NCBI RefSeq assembly: GCF_033807715.1
Contig: NC_084606.1
Coordinates: forward strand, 39,018,478 to 39,082,477
Direction of reading: 5' to 3'
DNA: 64,000 nucleotides
DNA from: Cololabis saira
Taxonomy: Eukaryota; Chordata; Actinopteri; Beloniformes; Belonidae
Shown here: positions 34,416 to 46,860 of the stretch, piece after piece
Layout: the number at the start of each line of letters is the position of its first letter
Numbering within the stretch: the stretch's first letter is position 1
Notes under the pieces: generated by a model
The model's input: only the letters and a program-made list of their open reading frames with translations
What the model was told of the DNA's origin: nothing
The model's database searches: none
Made by a program: the position numbers and the translations under genes

Positions 34416-36501
34416 CAGGACTGTCTCAGAAAATTGGAATATTGGGATAAAGTCCTTTATTTTCTGTAATGCAATTAAAAAAACAATTAAAGCTGCAAGC
34501 AGCGATGAACGGGCCCTCGCACTCACGGCCACCGCCCCCCATAAGCATATCAGAAATGACACCACCCACGACTTCCTATGTCAAACCATTCAAAAGTTAT
34601 AGCAGAAAAAAGGGACAACCAATCAGAAGAAGGGGCGGGGCTAATTTAAGCCAATGAAGGTCAAGGACTCCATACAGAGTCTGATGACATCACCCACGAC
34701 TCTTTATGTCAAACTATTCAAAAGTTATAGCAGGAAATTGGGACAACCAATCAGAAGAAGGGGCGGGGCTAATTTTCAATAATTATGATCAAGGACTCAA
34801 TACCGAGTTTCATGACACCACCCACGACTCTTTATGTCAAACCATTCAAAGGTTATGGCAGAGAAAAGTATTCTAGGGGGCGCTGTTGAGCCGTTAGGCC
34901 ACGCCCATTAATGCAAACCATGAAATATCACATTTATCGCCAAGCCTGGCTTGCATGCAAAATTTGGTGCCTTTTGGGGAACTATCAAATATGGACCAAT
35001 CAGATAAACGGGGGCGCACTTTTTGGCGTCTAGCGTCGCCACGGTAACATTTTTGAAAGAGAAAATTAATGCGTGTAGTCGCAGGATGGAGACGCACATT
35101 TTGATGTATAACACACCTGGGTGCACGTTACGGTTTGGGCGGTATTAATTCCCGAAGGAATGGCATAATTTGTGCCAAAATTACACAATTAATTCAAAAT
35201 GGCCGACATCCTGTTCGGTTTTGGCCATGGCGCCAAGAGACTTTTCTTTAAGTTGCGACATGATACAGGTGTGTACCGATTTTCGTGCATGTACGTCAAA
35301 CCGTATTGTGGGGCTTGTGGCACAAAGTTTTCCGGGGGGCGCTGTTGAGCCATTTTGCCACACCCATTAATGCAAACCATGAATTATCAAATTTATCGCC
35401 AGGATTGCCTTGCATGCCAAATTTGGTGCCTTTTGGGGAACTATCAAATATGGACCAATCAGATGAAGGGGGGGGGCGCGCTTTTTGGCGTCTAGCGTCG
35501 CCACGGTAACACTTTTGAAAGAGAAAAGTAATGCGCGTAGTCGCAGGATGGATACGCATATTTTGATGTATAACACACCTGGGTGCACGATACGGTTCGG
35601 GCCGTATTAATTCTCGAAGGAATGGCATATATTGCTCCAAAATTACGTGATTAATTCTGAATGTTCAAAATGGCCGACTTCCTGTTCGGTTTCGGCCATG
35701 GTGCCAAGAGACTTTTCTTTAAGTTGCGACATGATACAGGTGTGTACCGATTTTCGTTCATGTACGTCAAACCGTATTATGGGGCTTGACGCACAAAGTT
35801 TTTTCTGTCTGAACCAATCAGATGAAGGGTGGGCGCGCTTTTTGGCGTCTAGCGTCGCCACGGTAACGCTTTTGAAAGAGAAAAGTAATGCGTGGTGTCG
35901 GAGGATGGAGACGCACATTTTGATGTATAACACACCTGGGTGCACGTTACGGTTCGGGCCGTATTAACTGCCGAAGGAATGGCATAAATTTCATCAAAAT
36001 GACATGATTAATTCAAAATGACCGACATCCTGTTCGGTTTCGGGCATGACGCCAAGAGACTTTTCTTTAAGGTGGGCCATGATACAGGTGTGTACCGATT
36101 TCCGTGCATGTACGTCAAACCGTATCGTGGGGCTTGAGGCACAAAGTTTTCAAGGGGGCGCTGTTGAGCCATTTTGCCACGCCCATTAATGCAAACCATT
36201 AAATATCAAATTTTTCGCCAGGCCTGACTTGCATGCAAAATTTTGTGACTTTTTGGGCACGTTTAGGGGGGCAAAAAGGCCCTCCTTTCGTCAGAAAAAT
36301 AATAATAACGCGAAGAATTCCTACAGATACAATAGGGCCTTCGCACTGAAGGTGCTCGGGCCCTAATAATGTCATACATTCTGGATTCAATACAAATCAA
36401 CTGAAATATTGCAAGCCTTCTATTATTTTAATATTGCTGATTATGGCTTACAGTTTAAGATTAAGATTCCCAGAATATTCTAATTTTCTGAGACAGTCCT
36501 G
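34416..36501. mobile_element. Tc1-type MITE split by a GCAAGCAGCG element
   Basis: Starts CAGGACTGTCTCAGAAAATT after TA (34414-34415) and ends CTGAGACAGTCCTG before TA (36502-36503). Only 34416-34486 and 36368-36501 belong to it; together they read as a 205-bp single-arm form, shorter than the copy at 307. Confidence 0.85.
34487..36367 (+). mobile_element. GCAAGCAGCG family, long copy with internal modules
   Basis: Left TTAAAGCTGCAAGCAGCG, right CACTGAAGGTGCTCGGGCCC. It contains about three modules of about 125 bp (ACCAATCAGAAGAAGGGGCG, CACCCACGACTCTTTATGTC). Then come about three modules of about 400 bp (GGCGCTGTTGAGCCATTTTG, GGCGTCTAGCGTCGCCACGG, ACCTGGGTGCACG). No transposase. Class unknown. 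Confidence 0.8.
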
Positions 36502-36599
36502 TAAAAGTGCAAACATTAAAAACAGACACCACCAACTCACTCAATAAAATAAATAAATAAAATACTCAACACTCAGGATAAATAAAAAACACAAGATGA
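36502..36599. other. AT-rich intron
   Basis: Short A/T-rich sequence before the LINE remnant. No feature. Confidence 0.4.
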
Positions 36600-37760
36600 A
36601 GAATTTACACTAAAACAACAACAAGTGTGAAAAGTAGCTGCTGCAAGATCCTTCATACGGCTTTTAAAATGTCCAACAGTGATGAGATCCCTCAGATTCT
36701 TGTGTAGGGAGTTCCAGGCAGCAGGTGCAGAGAACTTAACAGTGTTTACCTGGTTAGGAATGCACCTCTGGCACGTTTAGCAGATAGAAATCACTGGAAC
36801 GTAAGCAGTAATTGCTGTGGGTTCTGGAAATGTAGTTGCATAAATAATGTGGGAGTAGACCAAGGATTGCTTTATAGATAAAACTGTACCGGTGGATGAG
36901 ACGGAGCGTCGTCAGAGACGGACGTTCAACTCTGTCATGTAATGGGTGAGGGAGGAATCTGCAACCAGGGATCAACCCTTGTACTGTCTTTGGGTCAAAA
37001 TGACCCAATTCTTCTATCCTTCTTTCCTTCTGCTCTCTCCTTCCTTCCTTTCCTCTTTTCCTCCTTTTTTACCCTCCTTTACTCCTTTTTCTTCCTACCT
37101 CCCTTCAGTCCTTTATTACCTTCTTTGCTTTTCCTTCCTCTTTCCTTATTTTATCCATTCCTTCCTTCTTCCCTCCCTTCTTTCTTTCCTTTTCTCCATT
37201 CCTTCCTCCCTCCTTTCTTTCCTTTTCTCCCTTCTTTCCTTCCTTCCATCTTTTCTCCCTCCCTTACTCCCTTTCCTACTTCCTTCCTTCTTTTCTGCTT
37301 TCTTCCTTCTTTCCTTCCTTCCATCTTTTTCTCCATTCCTTACTCCCTTTCCTACTTCCTTCCTTCTTCCCTCCCTTCTCGCCATTCCTTCCTCCCTCCC
37401 TTCTTTCCTTTTCTCCCTTCTTTCCTTTGTTCCATCTTTTCTCCCTTCCTTACGCCCTTTCCTACTTCCTACCTTCTTTTCTCCTTTCTTCCTTACTTCA
37501 TTCTTTCCTTCCTTCTTTTCTTTATTTCTTCCTTCCTTTCTCCTTTTCTTCCTCCCTTCCATCTTTTCTCCCTTCCATACACCCTTTCCTACTTCCTTCC
37601 TTCCTTCCTTCTCTTCTCCCTTCACCCTCCCTTGACCCAAAGACAGCACAAGGGTTAAGGCACCGTAAGGTTCACGTAATCCAGTCTGCAGACAATTCTC
37701 TGAGCCATTCATATATAAAAGGTGGCCATAATCCGGCATAGGGAGAAAAGTGGCAGAAAA
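36600..37760 (-). pseudogene. LINE ORF2 C-terminal remnant split by a TTAA element
   Basis: On the minus strand 37760-37659 gives MPDYGHLLYMNGSENCLQ. After the insertion, 36970-36600 gives HDRVERPSLTTLRLIHR, IYKAILGLLPHYL and, in another frame, APAAWNSLHKNLRDL. These match the region after the RT in fish jockey/CR1-type LINE proteins. Frame changes and the 36972-37658 insertion inactivate it. Confidence 0.7.
36972..37658. mobile_element. TTAA/GGAA MITE, copy 5
   Basis: Left TCAA (a decayed TTAA) then CCCTTGTACTGTCTTTGGG; right CCCAAAGACAGCACAAGGG with TTAA at 37655-37658. The palindrome GGTCAAAATGACC is at 36993-37005. The array is TTCC on plus and more diverged than copies 6 and 7, with blocks such as CTCCCTTTCCTACTTCC repeated. 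It is inserted inside the LINE frame. Confidence 0.88.
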
Positions 37761-39035
37761 CAGCTTTCTTCACTAAGGACTCCAGTGTTCTCCAGCGAGG
37801 ACACGCTCCAGGGTTTTCCTCTGGTTCCTGCATGTCAGCACCTGTTATTACCCTAAAGAATCCGTCTGGGCGGGACAACACATTCTAGACACAAATTCAC
37901 TGAGAAACACGGTGATAAACACACCCCCACGTGGGAGGATGAGAAGTGGAGACAGAACTCCGATACGCAAACATTCCAGTCAGTCAGGTTTAAAACAACA
38001 ACCTGAGAAAGAACCGTCTGCTCTTGGAAATGGAAAATCCACAAATCCCAGCACACGTTTTCTTGTTTAAATGCTCAGTTTAAGTTTACGATTTCAGTTT
38101 TACATGTGCAACCGTTAACTGTTTGAGTTTTGGAAGTCGGCACTCCTACACATTTACACACGTCCACGAGAACATGGCGTGATTAAAAACATAACAGATC
38201 AAAGTTTTCCAAAGGAAAAGTATCCCAAGTCCAGACACGTGGGAAGCATTACCGGTACATGTAAATGGATCAGCGGAACCAAGATGGACTTGTGTTGTCT
38301 GCAGCTCTGGACTTGATAAAAGGAGGTGTAAAGAAATAATAGGATGTTAATCCAACGGCCCAAACCACCACCATGGTTTAAAGATCACCAACGGATGGAA
38401 AAGTGACACTACTGGGGAGAAGCCCTTCAAACTATTCACACAAAATCTAGGCAAGCATGATTTCATACAGAATGGATTCAATAAAAAAACTAATGTGGAT
38501 GTTTTATGTCCCAACATGTGATGTGGTCACTTGTGTCACATGTGCATTTCATATGTGATTGATTTGAAGATTTGTTGCCTAGAAATGGCGTGAAAGTTTA
38601 CGACGTGACTAAACGTGATGGAGGGGAAACTGAATGTGAGATGGATAGATAAATCTCAACATTTGTCTGAAAAATTGCAATGACATTTTTTTCCCCAAAT
38701 CATTCAGCCTTAATGGCCAGGAGTATAAACTTTAGTTAGAGATCAATTGGACATAAATTGAAAGCAGACAGAGAGAGAATGGATTATGTCGATTGCAGAA
38801 AAATGGCTTCAAAATAAAATGCTTCGTACATGTAATTTTGTTGGAGAAATTTGTTTCTGAACTCCAACTATGCAGCGGCCAGAATGAGACACAAGACAGA
38901 GAGAGGTTAGATCCAACAATCTTATTACTTGTCATTCTTCAGCCAATCTGATTGATTCATGAGCTGTCAATCAAAGTCTCACCCCTGACAGTGTAGACAC
39001 GCGACTGTATCTGTCACTCACTACAAACGGAGTCA
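37761..39035. other. Intron 2 sequence without recognised features
   Basis: About 1.3 kb of mixed sequence. No exon with kinase similarity, RNA gene or element ends found. Confidence 0.45.
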
Positions 39036-39039
39036 CAGC

Positions 39040-39620
39040 CATAGACACGTCTCCTCCTCCTTCCATGGAGCTGCTGCGATACGTCAACGTCTCCGCCATA
39101 TTGGATGTTCAAGACTGCGCTGTAAACTAATACAAGTAAATGGACTTATTTTCATAAAGCACCTTTCTACAAAGAAATGTACGTTTTACGTCTCATTTAT
39201 TCATTCACACACGCACTAATATAGTTGGAAACAGTTAGGCACCAAATATAATATATTTAATTTTCTCAGATGGCAAAAATAAGAACTTTATTGATCCCAC
39301 ATAGGAGTAATTCATGTTATATCAGCTATAGAGAACAAGGTAGTGCCGAAAAACAATATATATCCCCCCTCACAAAAATAAGAAAAATAGAGAAACATAT
39401 TTTCTCATCAACAAAACATATTTTAAATTTCTCAAATAACAAAATAACATATTTGAACCATTTTTCAGACAATATCTGTCAATATCTCTATATAATAACT
39501 GAAAAAATCTGAAAAATGGTTCAAATATGTTATTTTGTTACTTGAAAATGTAAAATATGTTTATGTAAAATATGCTACATGTATATGAAGTATATGTAGT
39601 GATATGTAATAAAAAAATAA
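39040..39620. mobile_element. ATAGACATGTCTCC-end element, copy II (one end)
   Basis: CATAGACACGTCTCCTCC, GAGCTGCTGCGATACGTCAA, then the same body as copy I read in the opposite sense, including AATAAGAACTTTATTGATCC and the AAATATGTTATTTTGTT foldback. The far end is missing. Confidence 0.75.
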
Positions 39621-40014
39621 CAAAAAAATGTATGTTCAAGTAGAGTTTATAGTTGTGTTGTAATCCCCACTCGCCAGTGCGCCCCCCCAAAATATTTTAT
39701 CACCAGCCGCCACTGGTTACAAATCAATCATCTTGAAAGCATTCAGTTGTTTATCTGATTCAATCATGACGACTACTGTGACAATCAATCGCAGTCTTGT
39801 AGTTACATTCAATAGCTCAAAAGTGACTCTTCCAACACTCTTCCAATTTAACTCCATAGGTCGAAAGTAGCTTCCAACACTCATCTTGTCACCGTACTTT
39901 TCCACTTGTAATTCTGAGTAACGACAGTTACAAACATTATAAAACAGATACTTTACATACATTTTCATAACAAATTTCTTATTTTAACGCTTGTGTTTTG
40001 TCATAAATGTTCAG
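39621..40014. other. Intron sequence
   Basis: CACCAGCCGCCACTGG at about 39701 may be an element end. Nothing else recognised. Confidence 0.3.
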
Positions 40015-40612
40015 GTATTGGCTGACTGTGTTTCCAGCATCAATAACCCTTTTAAAACCCAAATATTGGCAATAACCCGGTTTTGCACGGCCATGTAAAC
40101 ACCAATAACCCCTTTGAATAACCAGACTTTGCAAAATTCCGGTTTTTAAAACCCCCAATATGAGCCCTGGGTTACTCCTTTTAAAACCTGAATATTGGGT
40201 CATGTAAACACCAAACGGAATATCCCCATCAAATGGAACAGGAATCCTGGTCTTTTGAGTCCAGGAAGTTCTTCTAAACACGGAGAAACCAAGACCAGGA
40301 GGAGACTAATCACTTCATAAATGTAATGAAGGATATGAACATTTCTGCATTTGTAGACGGTAGAAAGTACCGGTATAGAAGATTTACAAGAAGGTGAGAG
40401 AAAAGTTGCGTGAAGCAGCATTTGTTTTGAATTTGGATACAGGAAGAAGAAGAGGAAATGACGGGAATTGCGTCATCACGTTCTCCGTGCGTCGCTGGTT
40501 TGATCCAGATATCCTGAATGATTAATCACCATGTAAACGGAATATTCCCAATGTTTCAGTAACCGGAATATTAGCAATAACCCCAATTTTGACTGCATGT
40601 AAACGTAGCCCC
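40015..40612. mobile_element. MITE-like repeat with CATGTAAAC motifs
   Basis: CATGTAAAC occurs four times (about 40092, 40201, 40531, 40595), with AATAACCC/GGGTTATT-type and AATATTGG motifs arranged as imperfect inverted repeats. The right end reads GCATGTAAACGTAGCCCC. Termini are not resolved. Confidence 0.5.
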
Positions 40613-40871
40613 ACTCAGCTTCAGCTTCACTTCCATGAACTCCAGTTTTCAGTTCCTTGCTGCAGCAGGGGAAGGCAGCGTCCCACATCGGCCTTCCCCT
40701 CTCCCCCCACATTTAACCCCTTTGTTCCTCCAACCAGTCACAGCTTCATCTCACATCTCTCTGCCAAATCTTGTACAAACAAAAACATTGTTAACCTCTG
40801 CCCACTCATTCTCCTCCTACGCTGTCATTCCACCTTTATCTCCACTTCAGATTAAGCTTTCCTCCCTCTCT
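40613..40871. other. Intron sequence
   Basis: No recognised feature. Confidence 0.35.
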
Positions 40872-41604
40872 TTAACCCTTGTACCGTCTTCGGGTCAAAA
40901 TGACCTAATTCTCCTGTTCCTTCTTTCCTCCTGCTCTCTCCTTCCTTCTTCCCTTCCTCTTTTCTCCCTTCCTTCCTCCTGCTCTCTCCTTCCTTCTCCC
41001 TTCCTTCCTCCTGCTCTCTCCTTCCTTCTCCCTTCCTTCCTCCTGCTCTCTCCTTCCTTCTCCCTTCCTTCCTCCTGCTCTCTCCTTCCTTCTCCCTTCC
41101 TTCCTCCTGCTCTCTCCTTCCTTCTCCCTTCCTTCCTCCTGCTCTCTCCTTCCTTCCATCCGTCCGTCCGTCCTTCTTTCCTTCCTTCCTTCTTTGCTTG
41201 TGTTCTCCCTTCCTTCCTTCTTTCCTTCCTTGTGTTCTTCCTTCCTTCCTTCCTTGTGTTCTTCCTTCCTTCCTTCCTTGTGTTCTTCCTTCCTTCCTTC
41301 CTTGTGTTCTTCCTTCCTTCCTTCCTTGTGTTCTTCCTTCCTTCCTTCCTTCCTTCCTTCCTTCCTTCCTTCCTTCCTTCCTTCCTTCCTTCCTTCCTTC
41401 CTTCCTTCCTTCTTTGTGTCCTTCCTTCCTTCCTTCCTTCCTTCCTTCCTTCCTTCCTTCCTTCCTTCCTTCCTTCCTTCCTTCCTTCCTTCCTTCCTTC
41501 CTTCCTTCCTTCCTTCCTTCCTTCCTTCCTTCCTTCCTTCCTTCCTTCCTTCCTTCCTTCCTTCCTTCCTTCCTTCCTTCCTCCGAAGACAGCACAAGGG
41601 TTAA
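40872..41604. mobile_element. TTAA/GGAA MITE, copy 6
   Basis: TTAA 40872-40875 and 41601-41604. Left CCCTTGTACCGTCTTCGGG with GGTCAAAATGACC (40893-40905); right CCGAAGACAGCACAAGGG. The interior has seven near-identical blocks with CTCCTGCTCTCTCCTTCC, then TTGTGTTCTTCC blocks, then a long pure TTCC run. The inner half of the right palindrome is missing. Confidence 0.9.
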
Positions 41605-41630
41605 GAACCGAACACCGCTGATATTTTTGG

Positions 41631-42471
<841 letters not shown>

Positions 42472-42537
42472 ACTAAAGTTTGGACACACTTCCCCATTTG
42501 TTTGAATGAGAAGGTGTGTCCAAACTTTTGCTCTGTA
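42472..42537. repeat. Short foldback MITE fragment
   Basis: AAAGTTTGGACACACTTCCC pairs with GAAGGTGTGTCCAAACTTTT around a short loop; it is followed by CTGTACTGTGTG. This is the end of a Tc1-type palindromic MITE common in fish. Confidence 0.65.
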
Positions 42538-42538
42538 C

Positions 42539-42594
<56 letters not shown>

Positions 42595-42620
42595 CACACA
42601 CACACACACACGCACACATA
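42538..42620 (+). repeat. (GT)n(TA)n(CA)n microsatellite
   Basis: GT run, about 46 bp of TA, then CA run. Confidence 0.95.
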
Positions 42621-42681
42621 CATATATACATAGAATGCGCAGTGCGCACATAGAATGGCAGTTGGACTTGACAGTGACCCG

Positions 42682-43780
42682 TACAGTTACCCCAAGAACC
42701 AGTGGTCCATGGACATTAATATTTGGTACAGTTACCCCAAGAACCAGTGGTCCATGGACATTAATATTTGGTACAGTTACCAAGAACCAGTGGTCCATGG
42801 ACATTAATATTTGGTACAGTTACCAAGAACCAGTGGTCCATGGACATTAATATTTGGTACAGTTACCAAGAACCAGTGGTCCATGGACATTAATATTTGG
42901 TACAGTTACCAAGAACCAGTGGTCCATGGACATTAATATTTGGTACAGTTACCAAGAACCAGTGGTCCATGGACATTAATATTTGGTACAGTTACCAAGA
43001 ACCAGTGGTCCATGGACATTAATATTTGGTACAGTTACCCCAAGAACCAGTGGTCCATGGACATTAATATTTGGTACAGTTACCCCAAGAACCAGTGGTC
43101 CATGGACATTAATATTTGGTACAGTTACCCCAAGAACCAGTGGTCCATGGACATTAATATTTGGTACAGTTACCAAGAACCAGTGGTCCATGGACATTAA
43201 TATTTGGTACAGTTACCAAGAACCAGTGGTCCATGGACATTAATATTTGGTACAGTTACCAAGAACCAGTGGTCCATGGACATTAATATTTGGTACAGTT
43301 ACCAAGAACCAGTGGTCCATGGACATTAATATTTGGTACAGTTACCAAGAACCAGTGGTCCATGGACATTAATATTTGGTACAGTTACCCCAAGAACCAG
43401 TGGTCCATGGACATTAATATTTGGTACAGTTACCAAGAACCAGTGGTCCATGGACATTAATATTTGGTACAGTTACCCCAAGAACCAGTGGTCCATGGAC
43501 ATTAATATTTGGTACAGTTACCAAGAACCAGTGGTCCATGGACATTAATATTTGGTACAGTTACCAAGAACCAGTGGTCCATGGACATTAATATTTGGTA
43601 CAGTTACCCCAAGAACCAGTGGTCCATGGACATTAATATTTGGTACAGTTACCCCAAGAACCAGTGGTCCATGGACATTAATATTTGGTACAGTTACCAA
43701 GAACCAGTGGTCCATGGACATTAATATTTGGTACAGTTACCAAGAACCAGTGGTCCATGGACATTAATATTTGGTACATG
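42682..43780 (+). repeat. 43/45-bp minisatellite, 25 units
   Basis: The unit contains AAGAACCAGTGGTCCATGG and ACATTAATATTTGG. Two length forms occur, ACCAAGAA (43 bp) and ACCCCAAGAA (45 bp), interspersed along the array; otherwise units are nearly identical. Open frames across it arise from the repeat. Confidence 0.97.
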
Positions 43781-44067
43781 TAGCAGGGTGGATGCTACGG
43801 GGGCCCGACCGAAGGATGGAGAGGACACGGAGTTTTGTGCAGACCCTTCTTTATTACTCACAGTTTCACCAAAATCACCACACAGTGCACAAGCATGGCA
43901 CAGCAGCAGCTTCTCAGTCTCCCACCTGCCCAGCTGCAGTCTCCCAGTCCTTATCAAGGCTGGCAGGCTGATGGGACACACCTGTTTCCCATCCACCTGA
44001 GTGGCTGCAGCTACTCCACTCCAAATTAAAGAGATGACACCGAAGTTTATGATTTGACCGTTTAACG
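43781..44067. other. Intron sequence after the minisatellite
   Basis: Starts TGTAGCAGGGTGGATGC. An isolated LTR was considered but no matching end or duplication was found. Confidence 0.35.
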
Positions 44068-44079
44068 TTAGCTACCCAA

Positions 44080-44240
44080 AAATCCAACATTACCTGATAC
44101 AAAATGAGAACCACAAATCCATGTTTCGGTGCCTGGAATCCAGTTGTTTCTGTGAATTGCAGCGATCCATTTGTCTCTCTTAAGCTTATTTTTCAGCAGT
44201 CTGTAAAACGATAACTCTGATTTCTTGCTAAAACTATGAG
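44080..44240 (-). pseudogene. THAP-type zinc-finger exon remnant
   Basis: The minus strand reads ELSFYRLLKNKLKRDKWIAA, then IHRNNWIPGTE, TWICGSHFVSG. Spacing of W, P and C-x2-H fits the second half of a THAP DNA-binding domain; the N-terminal C-x2-4-C pair is not present upstream in frame. It is followed by GTAATG, a plausible splice donor after HFVS. It could be a decayed exon of a THAP-bearing transposon (P-element/THAP9-like) or a host THAP gene copy. Confidence 0.55.
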
Positions 44241-44283
44241 TACTCTTTCCCATTTTCCCATTTCCCAAACTGAAAGTTTACGC

Positions 44284-44498
44284 TGACACTCAGTCTTTCT
44301 GACACTCAGTCTTTCTGACACTCAGTCTTTCTGACACTCAGTCTTTCTGACACTCAGTCTTTCTGACACTCAGTCTTTCTGACACTCAGTCTTTCTGACA
44401 CTCAGTCTTTCTGACACTCAGTCTTTCTGACACTCAGTCTTTCTGTCACTCAGTCTTTCTGACACTCAGTCTTTCTGACACTCAGTCTTTCTGACACC
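44284..44498 (+). repeat. 16-bp minisatellite, about 13 units
   Basis: Unit TGACACTCAGTCTTTC, nearly perfect, with one TGTCACTC variant near 44446. Confidence 0.97.
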
Positions 44499-45229
44499 CA
44501 TCTGTGACGTCGTGCTCGTTCCCTCCATAGACGACCTGAAGTGTCTGGACTACACACACCCACCCATCCATCCACCCATTCAGTTTTTTTTTCCTGGAAA
44601 ATACAGTCAAACGCAACAGTCACAACTTTTGAGCTGTACAGCTTGGATTTGTCACTTTTTTACTTTTGAACGACAACTACAAACGACGACTAGGGCATTG
44701 CCCTAAATACATGAGGGGAATCAGGATTGGTGGATCGCTACTCCACCTTTATCTCCTCAGAAACAAAAGCACAAGATTAACATTTCACTGATTAATGCCA
44801 CGAAAGGACAGGGATAGACTACAAGACTACAAGTGTCAAGTCCTCGGAGAGAGAGCGGAGCCAACGGAGTGGTTTATTAAGGCGGAGGAGTCCACCTGTG
44901 GAGGCCTAAGGCCCCCAGTCTGACAGACAGACGAGCCCTAATTAAGGCAGGCTGCGTTTGTCCCTCGAGTGGTCGGCCTACTTGGCTAAATGAGGACTGA
45001 GAATAAAGCCCAAAGGGAATACTCCACTTTATCCCTGTTTCAAAGGAGACGGGGACTTGCATCACCTGAAAGGATTGACGGGAGGTGGGGAGGGTCTGAA
45101 ATGGTGAGTCCTGACCCAGCTCGGGTTCCAGCTGCAACTACGTCAACCACACACAATTCAAACCCTCCTTGATACAAATCAAGGAAGAAGGCAGCTCGGT
45201 TGGAGTGAAGCTGCATACGTATTTGATTG
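44499..45229. other. Intron sequence
   Basis: No exon or element ends recognised. Confidence 0.4.
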
Positions 45230-45545
45230 TGTGATCTAAACGAAGAAGACAACAACACTAAAGATGTAGAACCTGGAGGAGATGATAGATGTGCTGCTGG
45301 GTCTGTGGCTTGTGTTTGATATCAAGTTAAAAAATGAGAGTGAGAGAAGCTTCAAGCGGCAACGCTTTTTAATGTTTTTTAGTTTGTCTTTAGTTTGTTG
45401 TTTTTTTGTTTGAAAAGTCAGCTGGAGCCGTGAGCAGCTATGAAGAGACAGAGCTCCTGGTAGATCTGGTCGTTCCTTATCGCATGTCTAGATCCCTTTT
45501 TAATTCTCTCCTCAGCACCAGGTTTATGAACATCTGACCCTCAGA
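45230..45545 (-). repeat. Dispersed repeat, uninterrupted copy
   Basis: Reverse complement of 45-306 plus 1634-1745 without the Tc1-type MITE: at 45280-45300 GAGATGATAGATGTGCTGCTG bridges the insertion point, in opposite sense. A short open stretch QMFINLVLRRELKRDLD is on the minus strand. Confidence 0.75.
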
Positions 45546-45864
45546 GTTGGACCAGAACAGACATTGATTTATGAGGTTTATGGTTATGGTATCCAGTTTT
45601 ATTGGCAAAAAGCACAACTGTGTGTTAAAATGGGCTGTTAAAATAATATAATACAATTTCCACCACAAGCAGACAGTACCCCAACCCAATGATAAACTGT
45701 AAAGTCGCGCAAACACACACACACACACGTGACGTTTTATTTCAAAAAGCTGTTTTAGAACAAAATTGAGTATACCAGTGTTTCAACTGTGCCAGGAAAG
45801 ATCTCCCGCCACACTACAACAGAGCGTTCCTGTGACTTGGTCATGTGACCTGTCCATTTTTGTC
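45546..45864. other. Intron sequence
   Basis: Nothing recognised apart from a short (CA)n at 45713-45728. Confidence 0.35.
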
Positions 45865-46724
45865 CATCGCTCCTGTAGTTTCTTGTGCTGGCCCCCACTT
45901 TTATTTTATTTTTTCTCTTTTGTACATGTTGCAGCATCCTCTGCCGGTGGCGAAGAGCATCTCTGAATGCACAACACCGGAACCTGCAGCGCGGGAGTGA
46001 GAGGGGCAGGGTAACGGGGGAGAGGTTTGTCCGTCAAAACTCCTCTCCCTGGCCCTGCCCCTTCTCAACCTTTCCCCGACCCTGCACCTAACCTGGGGCT
46101 TGATGATTGGGCCGGAGCTTCGGGAGCTGCGTGGTGGCCTGCGGTCCCCACCCCCGGTCATCCCGCTGCTACTTCCACCTGCCTGCGGTCCCCAACCCCG
46201 GTCATCCCATTGCTGCTTCTACCTGCCTGCTGTCCCCACCCCCGGTCATCCCGTTGCTGCTTCCACCTGCCTGCGGTCCCCACCCCCGGTCGTCCCGCTG
46301 CTGCTTCCACCTGCCTGCGGTCCCCACCCCCGGTCGTCCCGCTGCTGCTTCCACCTGCCTGCAGTCCCCACCCCCGGTCATCCCGCTGCTACTTCCACCT
46401 GCCTGCGGTCCCCACCCCCGGTCATCCCGTTGCTGCTTCCACCTGCCTGCTGTGTGCTGCTGACGTCCCCGACCCCCAGTCTGGCCCTCGGCAGGAGGGT
46501 TTCCCCTTATGATCCTGGTCCTGGTCCAGGTTTCTTCCCTCCTAAAGGGGAGTTTTTCTTGCCACTGTTTGGCTTAAGGCTTTTCTCCCACTATGGGAGT
46601 TTTTACCTGCCATTGTTTATGTAATAATTGCTCGGGGGTTTATGTTCTGGGTCTCTGGAAAGTGTCTGGAGACCACTTTTGTTGTATTAGACGCTATACA
46701 AATAAAATTGAATTGAAAATCATC
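45865..46724 (+). repeat. VNTR retroposon, copy e, most complete
   Basis: 5' block TTTCTTGTGCTGGCCCCCAC, GC-rich segment with CTCTCCCTGGCCCTGCCCC, seven 44-bp units (46140-46448, around CCACCCCCGGTCATCCCG), the 3' body (CTGGTCCTGGTCCAGG, TTTTACCTGCCATTG) and ACGCTATACAAATAAAATTG with a TTGAA-type tail. No polymerase domain is seen, so it would be non-autonomous or a 3' LINE end. Confidence 0.85.
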
Positions 46725-46860
46725 CAATGTTGTTGTGTAAACTTGTTTGTTGTTCTAATCTGCTACTGCTACTACCGCTGGTACTAAATATTTAATCACT
46801 TTTCCAACTGTTGCTCTGCTCACTGCCCCCTATCGGTCACCGCCGGTACGACGCGCTCTC
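46725..46860 (+). repeat. Inverted duplication, left arm
   Basis: ATCCAATGTTGTTGTGTAAA, TCTGCTACTGCTACTACC and CTGTTGCTCTGCTCACTGCC recur as the reverse complement at about 49005-49132, directly next to retroposon copy f. So the arm together with retroposon sequence is inverted across about 2.1 kb. Confidence 0.7.

Noticed and set aside
42682..43780. CRISPR-like regular repeats
   Set aside because: Units are contiguous with no unique spacers, in a eukaryotic intron. Same for the 16-, 23- and 30-bp arrays.
43781..44050. Solo LTR starting TGTAGCAGGG
   Set aside because: No CA-ended partner with a flanking target duplication and no second copy in the window.
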